Source: Georgenia satyanarayanai (GTDB lineage: Bacteria; Actinomycetota; Actinomycetes; Actinomycetales; Actinomycetaceae). From it: a DNA stretch of 64,000 nt. The notes beneath the pieces are model-generated. The model did not search any database. It was not told the origin of the DNA and saw only the letters and a program-made list of their open reading frames with translations. Below are positions 25,184 to 34,362 of this stretch, piece by piece. Within the stretch, counting starts at the first letter, position 1; each line of letters begins with the position of its first letter. The DNA lies in contig NZ_JAMBNZ010000004.1 in the NCBI RefSeq assembly GCF_023715365.1, positions 248,001 to 312,000 on the forward strand, given 5' to 3'. The translations under genes and the position numbers were made by a program.

Positions 25184-28100
25184 TCAGGCGTCCTTCCGGC
25201 GCCTGGTCGTGCCGAGGGCGAGACCGCCCGCGGTCAGCAGGGCCGCCAGCAGCGCGGCGCCCGCGACGGCAGCGCCGGTCGGCGGCAGTCCGGGCGTGCC
25301 CGCCTGGGCGGTCCCCGGCGCGCGCGCCGGGGTGATGTGCGCCGTCGAGCACTCGATGCACACGGGCGGGGGCGTTCCCTCCCCGGTGACGACGTTGCGC
25401 AGGCGCACGTTCCAGGCGTCGTCGTCGACGACGACCCGGTAGGTGAGGGTCGCCGTCTCGCTCAGCCGCGGGATGTCCCACACGAGGTTCTCACCGTCCC
25501 AGTCGACATCACCCACGCTGGCCTCGATGGCGCCGGTGGTCCGAGCGTGCTCGAGGACGTCGGAGAGGTCGTCGGTGACCGTGAGGTCCGTCGGGTCGAC
25601 GTCGCCGGTCGGGGTGGCGGTCACCGTGTAGGTGATCGTGTCGCCCGGGTCGACGGTGCTGCCCGACACGGGGTCCGAGCTCTTCATGAGCGTCCACGCC
25701 GGCTCCCCGACAGGGCCGCAGTCCTCGGCCGGGATGACGTCGTTGCCGCTGCGCAGCTCGGCCCGGTTGAAGAAGCCGCGTCCGGGCGTGCCGTCCGGGT
25801 CACAGACGAGGTTCTCGTCCGGGATCCCCGCACTGACCTCGACGACGAAGGTGACCTCGTAGCGCTGGGCCTGCCCGCCCTCGATGGCGACGAGGTCGAG
25901 GATCGGCCCCTCACCGTCCCAGTCGAGGTCCTGCGGGTCCTCGGGGTCGGTGACGTCCCACGCCTCCTGGTCGAGGATCGTCACGCCCTCCGCGAAGCGC
26001 GGGGTGTCGACCAGCTGGTAGTAGGCCAGGGCGTCGCTCGCGGTGTTGTCGACGACGATCGTGTAGCTGACCGCCCAGGTGCCGTCCCCCCGCTCGGCCA
26101 CCGAGTCGAAGACCTTCTCGAGGTCGGGGTGGGCGGGCGGGAGGCAGTCACGGTCGGTGTCGTCCTCACCGTGCGCGGTGAGGGTGGCGGCGTTGAGGAA
26201 GCCGCCACCGTCGGTCCCGTCCTCGCCGCTGCACAGCCCCGCCTCCCCGCCGGTGACGCCGGTGGCGACCGCAGCCGTGACCGTGACGACGTAGGTGTCG
26301 CTGCCACCACCGGTGAGCGGCCGGTCGTCGGCCAGGGTCGTGGTGAGCTCCCCGGGCAGGCCGCCCCACTCCCCCGCGACGGCCGTGCCCTCGAGCGCCC
26401 ACTCGGCGGTCAGCGGCGTGATGCCCTCGCCGTACTCGAGGGTGTCGCTGAGGTCGTAGACCCCGCCGACGCTCGAGTCGTTGGAGGCGACGACCTCGTA
26501 CACGACTTCCCAGGTGCCGTCGGGCAGCTGATTCGCGGAGACGGCGGTCTTGTCGACCGACATGTCCGGGTCGGGGATCGGCACGCACGCGTCGTCGTCG
26601 TAGTCGTCGTTGCCGGAGGTGATGGTGGCCAGGTTGAACAGGCCGTGCCCGGCGTCGGAGCCGTTGAGCCCGCACTCCCGCAGCCCGCCGTCGCTCGCGA
26701 CGACGTCGGTGAGGCTCACGGTCACGGTGACCGTGTAGGTGTGGGTGGTGGCGGCGGGCAGGAGGACGCCGGTGACAACCCCCGTCCCCGTGACGCCGTC
26801 CCAGTCGCCGTAGACCGCGCCGTCGCGCTCGATGCTCGCGTCGAGGATGTCGACACCCTCGACGAAGTCGAGCTCGTCGGACAGGTCGTAGCTGACGGCC
26901 TGGTCGGCGTCGGGGTTGGCGACGTCGATCGTGTAGCTGACGTCCCAGGTGCCGTCGTCGTTGTCCACGAGCGCGCCGGGCGTCTTCTCGACCGTCGGGG
27001 CCACCGGCTCGGCGCAGGCGCGGACTGTCTCGTCCTCGTCGAGGACGGTGAGCGTGGCGGCGTTGAGGAAGCCTCCGCCCTCGCTCAGCTCCTCGTCGTC
27101 GCACAGGCCGGCCTCGGTGCCGATGACGCCCTCGGCGACGTCGGCGGTGACGACGACGACGTAGGTGTCCGTCGCGCCGGCCGCGATCTCGACGTCGGTG
27201 GCGAGCACCGTCGTCGGGTTGCCGGCCACCGGCTCGGTCCACTCACCGCCGGCCTCGGGGTCACCCGCCGGGAACCAGGCAGCCGCCGTCGGCGTGATCC
27301 CACCGCCGTACTCGAGCGTGTCGCTCAGGCTGTAGACGCCCGCGTAGTCCTCGGGGTTGGCGACGTCGATCTCGTAGGTGACCAGCCAGTCGCCGCCCGG
27401 CAGCTGGTCGGCCGAGACAGCCCGCTTGGCGACGTCGAGGTCGGGCACGCAGACCTCGACGACCTCCTCCGCGGACTGCTGCGTCTGCGCGATCCACGCC
27501 GTGTTCGTGTACTCGACACAGGCCCCGGGCGTGCCCTCGAGCTCGAGGGAGTAGGTGAAGACGGTGGGCGTGCCCTCCGCGTTCCACGTCGCGGGGCCGA
27601 GTGGCACCGGGTTGGCCGGGTCGGTCTGGTCGTCGATGACGGTGATGGTCTGGTTGATCGGCGTCTGTGCCCAGTCAGCGGCCTCGATGTCGGCGGTGCC
27701 GGTGGCCGTGGTGCTCGGGGTCGGCACGGTGTCCGCCCACGTGGCGGTCGCCGTGTTCGTGCCCGAGTAGGACGGCTGGGTGACGAAGGTGCACGTGTAG
27801 CTGAGGGTGACGGTCTCGCCGGCCCCGACGAGCACGTCCTCGCCGTCGGCGACGGCGCAGACCGCCCCGCCCCCGACGTCGACCGTGTCGGTGACGTCGG
27901 CGGTGATGTCGAGCCACTCGTTGGGGTTGGCCACCGTGATGGCACCCTGCATCGCCCAGCCGGCGTCACTGCTCCCCGTGGGGGTGGCGGTGACGGTGTA
28001 GTCGGCGGTCGCGGTCCCTGTGTCCGGGTCGACCGTCACCGTCGTCTCGTCGGCCTCCTTGTCGATCTCCCACAGGTAGGTGCGGTCGAAGGAGACGACG

Positions 28101-30685
28101 ACGTTCTTCTCGACCTCGAGGTCGAGGCCGGCGCACAGCGTGACGATCTCGGTGCTCGACTCGTTGACCACGAGCGGAGCGAACATCGGTCCCGTCGCGT
28201 TCTCGATCGTGGCCGTGTTGGGGAACTCGACGCACTCGCCCGGGGTGCTCGGCCAGGTGAGCTCGTAGGTGAGGACGACCTCGCCGTCGGCTGCGTCGAA
28301 GGTGTTGCCGCCGGGGTAGGTGCTGAGGTCGTAGTTCGAGTCGGTGACGGTGACGAACCGGTCGACCTCGCTGACCTCCGCGTCGGCGAAGTCGAAGTCG
28401 GCCGCGCCGGTGGCGGTGCCGGAGGTGCCGGGGAATGCGGCTGTGCTCCACGTCGCGGTCGCCGTGTTCGTGCCGGCCGTCACCGCGGTGGCCGCGGTCG
28501 GCGTGCACGAGTAGGCGAGGGTGAGTGAGCTGTTGGCACCCACCGTGGCGTCCGTCCCGCCGGTCACCGTGCAGGTTCCTGCGGGCAGGGAGTCGAGGAC
28601 GTTGACGCCGGTGAAGGGGACGTCGTTCGAGTTGGTCACCGTGATGGTGCCGGCGACCGTGAACCCGGACTCGACGGGGCCTTCGGGCGTCACCGTGACA
28701 TCGTAGGTGAAGGTGCCGTCCTCACCCGCGGGCACCTCGAGGACGTCCTCCTCGGCGACCTTCTCGATGTCCCAGTCCCAGTCGCGGGTAAAGCTCGTCT
28801 GGGCCGTCTTCGCCACGGTGAGGTCGTCGTAGTCCGGTGGGGCCTCGGCGTTGCGGACGGTACAGCTGACGACGTCAGTGACGGGAACGTCCACGGTGAA
28901 GCCGAGCCCGCCGGCGTTCACGACCGGGACGGCAGCGCCTGTGGTCAAGTCGGTACAGACGGCGTTGGCGCCACCGACCTGGACCAGCTCGTAGCCCTCC
29001 TGCTGGGTCTCGGCGACGGTGACCTCACGGCTGAGGGCGCCCTCGGGATAGCTCACCTCGAAGTTGACCGCGCTCGTCTCGTCCGTCGTGGCGGACGCCG
29101 GGTCGATGCTCTCGGTGGGGCTGGTGAAGGTCCATCCTGGGCCACCGTCGACGACATCGCCGTCCAGCTCCTCAACCTCCTTGACCACGGTGAGCGTGCC
29201 CGCACAGTTCTCGGACGCGATGTCGACGAGGGTCTGCTCGAGGTCGTCGAAGTCGGTCCGGAAGAAGTCGACACCCTCGGTGGGGCCGGAGACGAGCGGG
29301 ATGCGGATGGTGGCGCCGGGCAGGGGTGCCTCGGGGCCGATACCGACGAGGATGATCTGGGCGCCGGTGGCCTTGACGGCGTTGGCCGACAGGATCGCCT
29401 CGTTGACCTCCGCGATCGTCGCGACGTCGCCGGGCCCCTGCCGGTCGCGGTGGAAGGTCGGTTGTCCGTCGGTGAGGAAGAGGACGATGTCGTAGGTCTC
29501 GTCCGACTCCGCCACCTGGTGGAACCCGCGGTCCCAGTTCGTGCCACCACCCATGGCGGGGGTGGGCGTGAAGCCGTTGATCCGCGCGGTGAGCTCGGAG
29601 GCGCTGCCAGGGGTGGCCACGCTCGTCAGGGGCAGGCCGGTGTTGGACGCGCCGTCGGCGGGTGCCGAGGTCGCGAAGGTGTAGAGCGCGACCTGGGACG
29701 GCGTGCCGGTCAGCGCCTCGATGAAGCCGTTGGCGGAGTCCTTGTACTGATCCAGCAGCGCGGACGACTCGGTCACCGAGTTCGACAGGTCGACAACCAT
29801 GGCGACGTCGAGACCGCACTGGGGCGGGGCGACGTTGTTGGGGCGGACGCTGGCCCAGAACGGCTCCGCGACGCTGTCGTTGTAGCTCTGCGGAAGCTCG
29901 ATGATGCGGTCGTCGGCCGGGGTGTCCGCGAAGATCGGGCCGGTCGCGAAGATGTAGTCGGCGCCCTGCGCCCACTGCGTGGGGGCGACCCAGTCTCCCG
30001 GGGCGTCGGTCTGGACGGCGTAGAAGGCGTCGACGTCGCCGAGGGATCCGGGAAGGTCGGCGAAAATCCCGCACTCGCCCGTCTCGTCGGTGGTGCACTG
30101 CCCGACGAGGACGCCGTCCGGCGGACCCTCCGCCGGGATGTCGGTGATCCGGTAGAACTCGTAGTCGACGCCCTCGAGCGGGGTGGCCGTCGAGTTCTCG
30201 TCGCCCGTCCCGGTACGGTCGCCGCCAGACCTCACGATGAGCTTGACCTCACCCGGCCCCGGGTCGCCCGGCGGCACGAGGAGCGGCGTGACAGCCTGGT
30301 CCGCCTCGTCGGCAGCCGGCGCCTCGGCCGCGGGATCCTCAGCGGCAGGCTCCTCGGCGCCAGGCTCCTCCGCGGCAGGTTCCTCGACCGCGGGCTCCTC
30401 CGCGGCCGGCTCCTCCGCGGCCGGCTCCTCGGCTGCGGGCTCCTCCGCGGCCGGCTCCTCGGCAGCGGGTTCCTCCGCTGTCGGGTCCTCGACCGTCGTG
30501 TCGCTCGTCTCGAGGCTCGCGTCGGTGCTGAGCTCGGTGAGCAGGTCGGCCACCTCGGCGTCGTCCCGCGGCGTGGCCAGCGAGGCGGTGCCGCTGAGGA
30601 CGAGCGTCAGGCTGGTGAGGCCGACGAGGAGGCTGCGCGACCTGCGCCGCCAGGGAGATGGGGTGCTGCGGTGACGGCTAGGCAT
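25184..30685 (-). CDS. Giant wall-anchored adhesin with vWA and DUF11 repeats
   Basis: An 1833-residue surface protein. Order: signal peptide (1-37); acidic AEEPA pentapeptide repeats (70-125); a Cys-containing domain (145-285); a vWA domain with MIDAS DLSNS (299-303), GGGTNWDRG and FLTDGQ; a SpaA-like domain; two similar 190-residue repeats (TRDWDWDIEK and DRTYLWEIDK); four 130-140-residue repeats in an A-B-A-B pattern; a DUF11 domain; and the sorting signal LPPTG, hydrophobic span and TTRRRKDA. It probably projects from the cell wall and mediates metal-dependent adhesion. ATG at 30685 with AAGGAG upstream. Monocistronic, with its own terminator. Confidence 0.87.
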   Translation of the reverse strand: MPSRHRSTPSPWRRRSRSLLVGLTSLTLVLSGTASLATPRDDAEVADLLTELSTDASLETSDTTVEDPTAEEPAAEEPAAEEPAAEEPAAEEPAAEEPAVEEPAAEEPGAEEPAAEDPAAEAPAADEADQAVTPLLVPPGDPGPGEVKLIVRSGGDRTGTGDENSTATPLEGVDYEFYRITDIPAEGPPDGVLVGQCTTDETGECGIFADLPGSLGDVDAFYAVQTDAPGDWVAPTQWAQGADYIFATGPIFADTPADDRIIELPQSYNDSVAEPFWASVRPNNVAPPQCGLDVAMVVDLSNSVTESSALLDQYKDSANGFIEALTGTPSQVALYTFATSAPADGASNTGLPLTSVATPGSASELTARINGFTPTPAMGGGTNWDRGFHQVAESDETYDIVLFLTDGQPTFHRDRQGPGDVATIAEVNEAILSANAVKATGAQIILVGIGPEAPLPGATIRIPLVSGPTEGVDFFRTDFDDLEQTLVDIASENCAGTLTVVKEVEELDGDVVDGGPGWTFTSPTESIDPASATTDETSAVNFEVSYPEGALSREVTVAETQQEGYELVQVGGANAVCTDLTTGAAVPVVNAGGLGFTVDVPVTDVVSCTVRNAEAPPDYDDLTVAKTAQTSFTRDWDWDIEKVAEEDVLEVPAGEDGTFTYDVTVTPEGPVESGFTVAGTITVTNSNDVPFTGVNVLDSLPAGTCTVTGGTDATVGANSSLTLAYSCTPTAATAVTAGTNTATATWSTAAFPGTSGTATGAADFDFADAEVSEVDRFVTVTDSNYDLSTYPGGNTFDAADGEVVLTYELTWPSTPGECVEFPNTATIENATGPMFAPLVVNESSTEIVTLCAGLDLEVEKNVVVSFDRTYLWEIDKEADETTVTVDPDTGTATADYTVTATPTGSSDAGWAMQGAITVANPNEWLDITADVTDTVDVGGGAVCAVADGEDVLVGAGETVTLSYTCTFVTQPSYSGTNTATATWADTVPTPSTTATGTADIEAADWAQTPINQTITVIDDQTDPANPVPLGPATWNAEGTPTVFTYSLELEGTPGACVEYTNTAWIAQTQQSAEEVVEVCVPDLDVAKRAVSADQLPGGDWLVTYEIDVANPEDYAGVYSLSDTLEYGGGITPTAAAWFPAGDPEAGGEWTEPVAGNPTTVLATDVEIAAGATDTYVVVVTADVAEGVIGTEAGLCDDEELSEGGGFLNAATLTVLDEDETVRACAEPVAPTVEKTPGALVDNDDGTWDVSYTIDVANPDADQAVSYDLSDELDFVEGVDILDASIERDGAVYGDWDGVTGTGVVTGVLLPAATTHTYTVTVTVSLTDVVASDGGLRECGLNGSDAGHGLFNLATITSGNDDYDDDACVPIPDPDMSVDKTAVSANQLPDGTWEVVYEVVASNDSSVGGVYDLSDTLEYGEGITPLTAEWALEGTAVAGEWGGLPGELTTTLADDRPLTGGGSDTYVVTVTAAVATGVTGGEAGLCSGEDGTDGGGFLNAATLTAHGEDDTDRDCLPPAHPDLEKVFDSVAERGDGTWAVSYTIVVDNTASDALAYYQLVDTPRFAEGVTILDQEAWDVTDPEDPQDLDWDGEGPILDLVAIEGGQAQRYEVTFVVEVSAGIPDENLVCDPDGTPGRGFFNRAELRSGNDVIPAEDCGPVGEPAWTLMKSSDPVSGSTVDPGDTITYTVTATPTGDVDPTDLTVTDDLSDVLEHARTTGAIEASVGDVDWDGENLVWDIPRLSETATLTYRVVVDDDAWNVRLRNVVTGEGTPPPVCIECSTAHITPARAPGTAQAGTPGLPPTGAAVAGAALLAALLTAGGLALGTTRRRKDA
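30311..30478 (-). repeat. In-frame AEEPA repeat tract in the adhesin gene
   Basis: About eleven tandem 15-bp units (GGCTCCTCSGCSGCS on the plus strand) encode A-E-E-P-A repeats, residues 70-125 of the adhesin. Such a tract can change copy number by slippage while keeping frame, altering stalk length. Confidence 0.8.
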
Positions 30686-30794
30686 GGCGACGCTCCTTGT
30701 GATCGGTAGGGCGCTGCCAGCCCACCACCGGCGTCGCGCGCGCGGAGGAGTGCGCCGGGATGACCGTCGGCTGATTCTCGGAGCGTGCAGGGTG

Positions 30795-30810
30795 AGTGAC
30801 ACTGATCACA
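30795..30810. promoter_or_regulatory. CRP/GlxR-like operator
   Basis: AGTGA-CACTGA-TCACA matches the TGTGA-N6-TCACA consensus of CRP-family regulators at 9 of 10 defined positions. It lies between divergent genes, 110 bp before the adhesin start and 116 bp before the glycosyltransferase start. No CRP-family gene is in this window. Confidence 0.42.
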
Positions 30811-30925
30811 TACGCGCCTATCCCGCCTTCTCCCGGGGATCCCTTCGGGCCCGGCCCGCAGAGGTGGCGGGGAACGGCTGCGCGAACGTCTCCGGCGCAC
30901 CCGCCACGTGCCCCACACTGTGGGC

Positions 30926-31846
30926 GTGCACGCAGAGCCGAAGGTGTCGGTGGTGGTCCCCGTCCGGGACGATCCCCGGCTGTCCTCCTGCCTGGACGCG
31001 CTCGATCGGCAGAGCTACCCCGCCGAGCTCGTCGAGGTCGTCGTCGCGGACAACGGTGACGACCCCGCCGTCCGGGCGCTCGTCGACGCGCGTCCCGGCG
31101 TCCGGTACGTCGCCGAGCCGGCGGGCGGCTCCTACACCGCCCGCAACGCGGCGGTACTCGTGAGCACCGGCGACGTCCTTGCGTTCACCGACTCCGACTG
31201 CCTGCCGGAGCGGGGCTGGCTCGAGCAGGCGGTCCGCGCCCTGGCGGACGGGGCCGACATCGTCGCCGGGCACGTCGCCGTCTACGCCCGGGACGCCTCC
31301 CGTCCCCACCCGGTCGAGGCCTTCGAGCTCGTTCACGCCTTCCCGCAGGAGACCTACGTGTCCCGCAGCGGCGCCTCGGTCACGGCCAACATGTGCACGA
31401 CGCGCGCCGCTTTCGACGCCACCGGGCCGTTCCGCTCCGAGCTGCGCTCCGGCGCCGACATCGAGTGGGCCCAGCGGGCCAACCGCCTCGGCCTGCGGAC
31501 GGTCTACTGCGCGCAGGCCGTCGTCCACCACCCCGCCCGGGACTCCTACGCCGCCCTGCGCACCAAGCTGCGCCGGGTCATTGCCGGCCGCCACGAACGC
31601 GACCTCCTCGACGGTCACGACTCCCCCGCCCCCTGGCCGGCCGCGCGCTCGCTCGTCCCGCCCCTGGGCGCGGTCCGCCGAGCACGCCGCTCACCGCAGC
31701 TCGTCTCCACCCGCGCCCGCGCCGCCTTCCTCGTCGGCGAGGTGTACCACCGCTACGTCGCGGCCTGGGTCACTGCCGAGCTCGCGGCCCAGGACCGGCT
31801 CAGGCGCCGGCGGGCGCGCGCAGCCGTTCCCGCAGGTTCGCGGTGA
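30926..31846 (+). CDS. Family 2 glycosyltransferase
   Basis: A 306-residue GT-A fold enzyme: VSVVVPVRDD at the start, ADNG, AARNAA-type GGSYTARNAAV, the metal/nucleotide motif FTDSDC (DxD-like) and a C-terminal domain with ADIEWAQRA. It should add a sugar to a lipid-linked intermediate on the inner membrane face; donor and acceptor unknown. GTG at 30926 is chosen as the start nearest to the fold; a GTG at 30908 adds 6 residues. No Shine-Dalgarno is evident, so the mRNA may be leaderless. First gene at this edge of the EPS locus; it overlaps the convergent ligase gene by 47 nt. Confidence 0.85.
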   Translation: MHAEPKVSVVVPVRDDPRLSSCLDALDRQSYPAELVEVVVADNGDDPAVRALVDARPGVRYVAEPAGGSYTARNAAVLVSTGDVLAFTDSDCLPERGWLEQAVRALADGADIVAGHVAVYARDASRPHPVEAFELVHAFPQETYVSRSGASVTANMCTTRAAFDATGPFRSELRSGADIEWAQRANRLGLRTVYCAQAVVHHPARDSYAALRTKLRRVIAGRHERDLLDGHDSPAPWPAARSLVPPLGAVRRARRSPQLVSTRARAAFLVGEVYHRYVAAWVTAELAAQDRLRRRRARAAVPAGSR

Positions 31847-33272
31847 GCGGGCTCGTCACCACGGTGTCCGTGGGCTCGGCGACGCGCATGGGCAGCGCCG
31901 GGCTCATCGCCTCCAGTCGCCACAGCGTGCCGATCGCGCCGATGACGACGACGGTGACGCCGACGAAGGTCGCGAAGCTGAAGGAGTCGAAGGTTGCGCT
32001 GGCGAGCAGTCCGCCGGGCATCACCACGGCCAGCGCCTGCGCAAGGTGGCGGGTCTCCTCGGTGCTGCCCCTCAGCCGGATGCTGCGGGCGAGGGCGTAG
32101 GGGACGAGGAAGAGGGCGAGGAGCGCGGCCAGCCCCAGGATCCCACCGGCCAGGAGCGTGCCGTAGAGCTGGTTGTCCAGGAGGATGTACCGCTCTGGTA
32201 TCACCGTCCCGGCACCGCGCCCGAGCCAGGGCCGCATCTCGAACATGCGCCGGACGAAGCCCTGGTCGGCGATCCGGTTCTGGACGCTCGGGTCGTTGTC
32301 CATGTTGGTGAACAGCGAGCGGATGGTGCCCAGCACCCCTCGGTTGACGACGTGGAAGACACCGGTGCCGACGACTGCGACGACGAGCACGTTGTACCGC
32401 CGCCGCCACGGCCACACCACGCCCAGGAGGACCATCGTCACCGCGACCGTCAGCATCGCCGAGCGGGAGATCGACAGCGGGATCGCGGAGGCGATGAGCG
32501 CGACGCACACCCAGTGGCCCACGCGTGCGCGGCCCTGCGGGGCGAAAAAGGCGTAGTGGAGCGCGAGCGGCAGGACGAGGGCCAGGACCACGCCGAACTC
32601 GATGTAGTGGTTCGCAGTGCCCGCCACCCGCGCGAAGTCGACGTCGCCCCGAGCGCCGACCCCGATGAGGGCGGAGTTGTGCTGCAGGCCGGGGATGCGG
32701 ATGTACCGCGTGAGGTCGACGATCCGGAAGAACTGCAGGATCCCGACGGACGCCATGACGGCGGACAGGACCACGAGGGTGCGCAGCAGCGTGTCGAGCT
32801 GCCGCCGCGTGACGAGGCCGTCGGCGACCGCGAGCGCCACGCCGACCATCGCAACGGTGAAGATCAGCCATCTGTCGGCGCTGTTCGCCTCGATCTGCGG
32901 GAGGAGCCGGTCGTAGCCGACCGCGTAGCCGACGAGCTGGACGGCGAGGTAGCCCGCGAGCAGCCACCGCACCGGCTGCCGGCCCCCGGGCAGTCGCTGG
33001 GGGCGGCGCATCCAGACGCACCACAGGAAGGCGAGGAGGATGCCGATGGCAACGGAGGGGCGCCCGACCGCCCCCAGCCCGCCGATGACGAGACGGGCAG
33101 GAATGAGGAACTGCAGGACGAGGAAGACGAGGAGGAGGGCAAGCGTGCTGAGTCGGTGACGCCGCAGCAGGACGGGCTGCCAGTCCTTCGCACCGGCCGA
33201 GCGGCGCAGCAGCACCGGCTCGAAGTCGAGGTCGTCGGGCAGGCGCGTACGGCGCCGCAGTCGCGTGCTCAC
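31800..33272 (-). CDS. O-antigen ligase / polymerase family membrane protein
   Basis: A 490-residue protein with about 10-12 membrane helices and a large extracytoplasmic loop (residues near 300-370, with MFEMRPWLGRGAGTVIPE). The W-x-G-x-G motif and NHYIEFG segment are typical of the Wzy/WaaL superfamily. In this locus it most likely polymerises or transfers the EPS repeat units. Its start overlaps the stop of the Wzz-like gene by 4 nt, so chain-length regulator and polymerase are coupled. Confidence 0.83.
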   Translation of the reverse strand: MSTRLRRRTRLPDDLDFEPVLLRRSAGAKDWQPVLLRRHRLSTLALLLVFLVLQFLIPARLVIGGLGAVGRPSVAIGILLAFLWCVWMRRPQRLPGGRQPVRWLLAGYLAVQLVGYAVGYDRLLPQIEANSADRWLIFTVAMVGVALAVADGLVTRRQLDTLLRTLVVLSAVMASVGILQFFRIVDLTRYIRIPGLQHNSALIGVGARGDVDFARVAGTANHYIEFGVVLALVLPLALHYAFFAPQGRARVGHWVCVALIASAIPLSISRSAMLTVAVTMVLLGVVWPWRRRYNVLVVAVVGTGVFHVVNRGVLGTIRSLFTNMDNDPSVQNRIADQGFVRRMFEMRPWLGRGAGTVIPERYILLDNQLYGTLLAGGILGLAALLALFLVPYALARSIRLRGSTEETRHLAQALAVVMPGGLLASATFDSFSFATFVGVTVVVIGAIGTLWRLEAMSPALPMRVAEPTDTVVTSPLTANLRERLRAPAGA

Positions 33273-33973
33273 GCGTGGGCGTGGTCGCGGTCCCGACGCG
33301 ACTCCGCGGCCGGCTCCGTGTCCTCGGGCCAGTCGGGAAGCCCCTGCGCGATGGACGGCGCCCCTGCACGTGGGCGCCTCCGTGCCCGACGGCGGCGGAC
33401 GAGCCCGACGATGTCGTCGAAGAGCACGGCGACCACGAGCGCGGCACTGGCCCCGAGCAGTCCGGTGACGGCCTGCACCTGCAGCTTGCCGTCGTAGGCG
33501 ACGCCCAGGAGAGAAGGCGCCGCGAGGACGTCGAGCCCGTACTGGGCAGCGGGCGGGATCCCTGCGCCGGACTGCCGCGCCTCGAGTTCCTCGACCGCGA
33601 GCCCGAACACGTAGTCGGCGGTCGCGGCAGCCTTGTCGAAATGAGCACCGCGCACGGTCACGGTCATGATCGTGCTGCGTGACTGGCCTGCCACCTCGTA
33701 GCTCGCGAGCAGCCCCTCGGCCTGCGCGCGCGCCCGCATCTCCGCACTGTTGAGGACGATGGCAACTGCGGCGGTGGCCTGCTGCTCACCGCCGTAGGGG
33801 TTGGGCACGGGAGCCGGTGCGCTGCCAGGTGTGATGAGCGCGGTGCCCGCCACCTCGTACTCCGGCGCCACTCCAGCGCCGACCACCTGGACCGCCCCGG
33901 CGGTGAGGGCGAGCAGGGGCAGGAAGATGTACCACCGGCGCAGCGCGGCCACCGTGATCCGCCAGACGTCCAC
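33269..33973 (-). CDS. Wzz-type polysaccharide chain-length protein
   Basis: A 234-residue protein with two membrane segments (residues 13-33 and near 165-185) flanking an extracellular coiled domain, the layout of Wzz/CapA-type co-polymerases. The C-terminal 45 residues are cytoplasmic, basic then acidic. There is no tyrosine-kinase domain. It should set EPS chain length together with the downstream ligase/polymerase. ATG at 33973, 31 nt downstream of a 26-bp palindrome. Confidence 0.8.
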   Translation of the reverse strand: MDVWRITVAALRRWYIFLPLLALTAGAVQVVGAGVAPEYEVAGTALITPGSAPAPVPNPYGGEQQATAAVAIVLNSAEMRARAQAEGLLASYEVAGQSRSTIMTVTVRGAHFDKAAATADYVFGLAVEELEARQSGAGIPPAAQYGLDVLAAPSLLGVAYDGKLQVQAVTGLLGASAALVVAVLFDDIVGLVRRRRARRRPRAGAPSIAQGLPDWPEDTEPAAESRRDRDHAHA

Positions 33974-34003
33974 TTGGCCTCCAGGTGCGTAGTCGGGGTG
34001 GGA

Positions 34004-34029
34004 CGGGTGGGGACAGCTGTCCCCACCCG
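34004..34029. promoter_or_regulatory. 26-bp perfect palindrome before the Wzz-like gene
   Basis: CGGGTGGGGACAG followed directly by its exact reverse complement. The centre (ACAGCTGT) lies 43 bp before the Wzz-like start. It may be an operator near the promoter or a strong RNA hairpin in the leader. Confidence 0.6.
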
Positions 34030-34259
34030 CCGGCCACCCGGTCGGGCCAGACGGCCCTGCCGATCACGGGCGTCGGTCCGTCGTCGACCCGTGGCGGCCC
34101 CCAGCCCGTCGCTGACCGGGCGGTGCCAGCGACTGGGCCGAGCCATGCGGGCACCCTCCACGTCGGGAGTGGCACCCGTCACGAGACAAGGACAGCACCC
34201 GACCCCCGGCGCTCGCCGCGACCTGCCGGATGACGACGAGCTGATCGGGCGGCGAGGAG

Positions 34260-34362
34260 CGGGGTGAGCCCCGGGGTGAGCTTCGGCGGCCGTCCCGAGG
34301 CCCCGGCCGGCCAGTCACCCCCGGGGGAACCTCATCCCCACGATGTCATCCGACGGTCACCC
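34260..34362. promoter_or_regulatory. Direct repeats and 18-bp element before the priming transferase
   Basis: CGGGGTGAGC occurs at 34260-34269 and 34272-34281 (period 12), and GTCATCCGACGGTCACCC at 34345-34362. Both element types recur before the RiPP precursor; TCACCC direct repeats also occur before the vWA gene. Confidence 0.4.

Noticed and set aside
24644-28528. A 1294-codon plus-strand open frame opposite the adhesin
   Set aside because: It is antisense to the clear surface-protein genes, rich in Arg/Val/Gly/Asp with no domain, and reflects high GC codon bias in the complementary strand.
30311-30478. A CRISPR-like array of short repeats
   Set aside because: Units are 15 bp, contiguous without spacers, and encode an in-frame AEEPA repeat in a protein.
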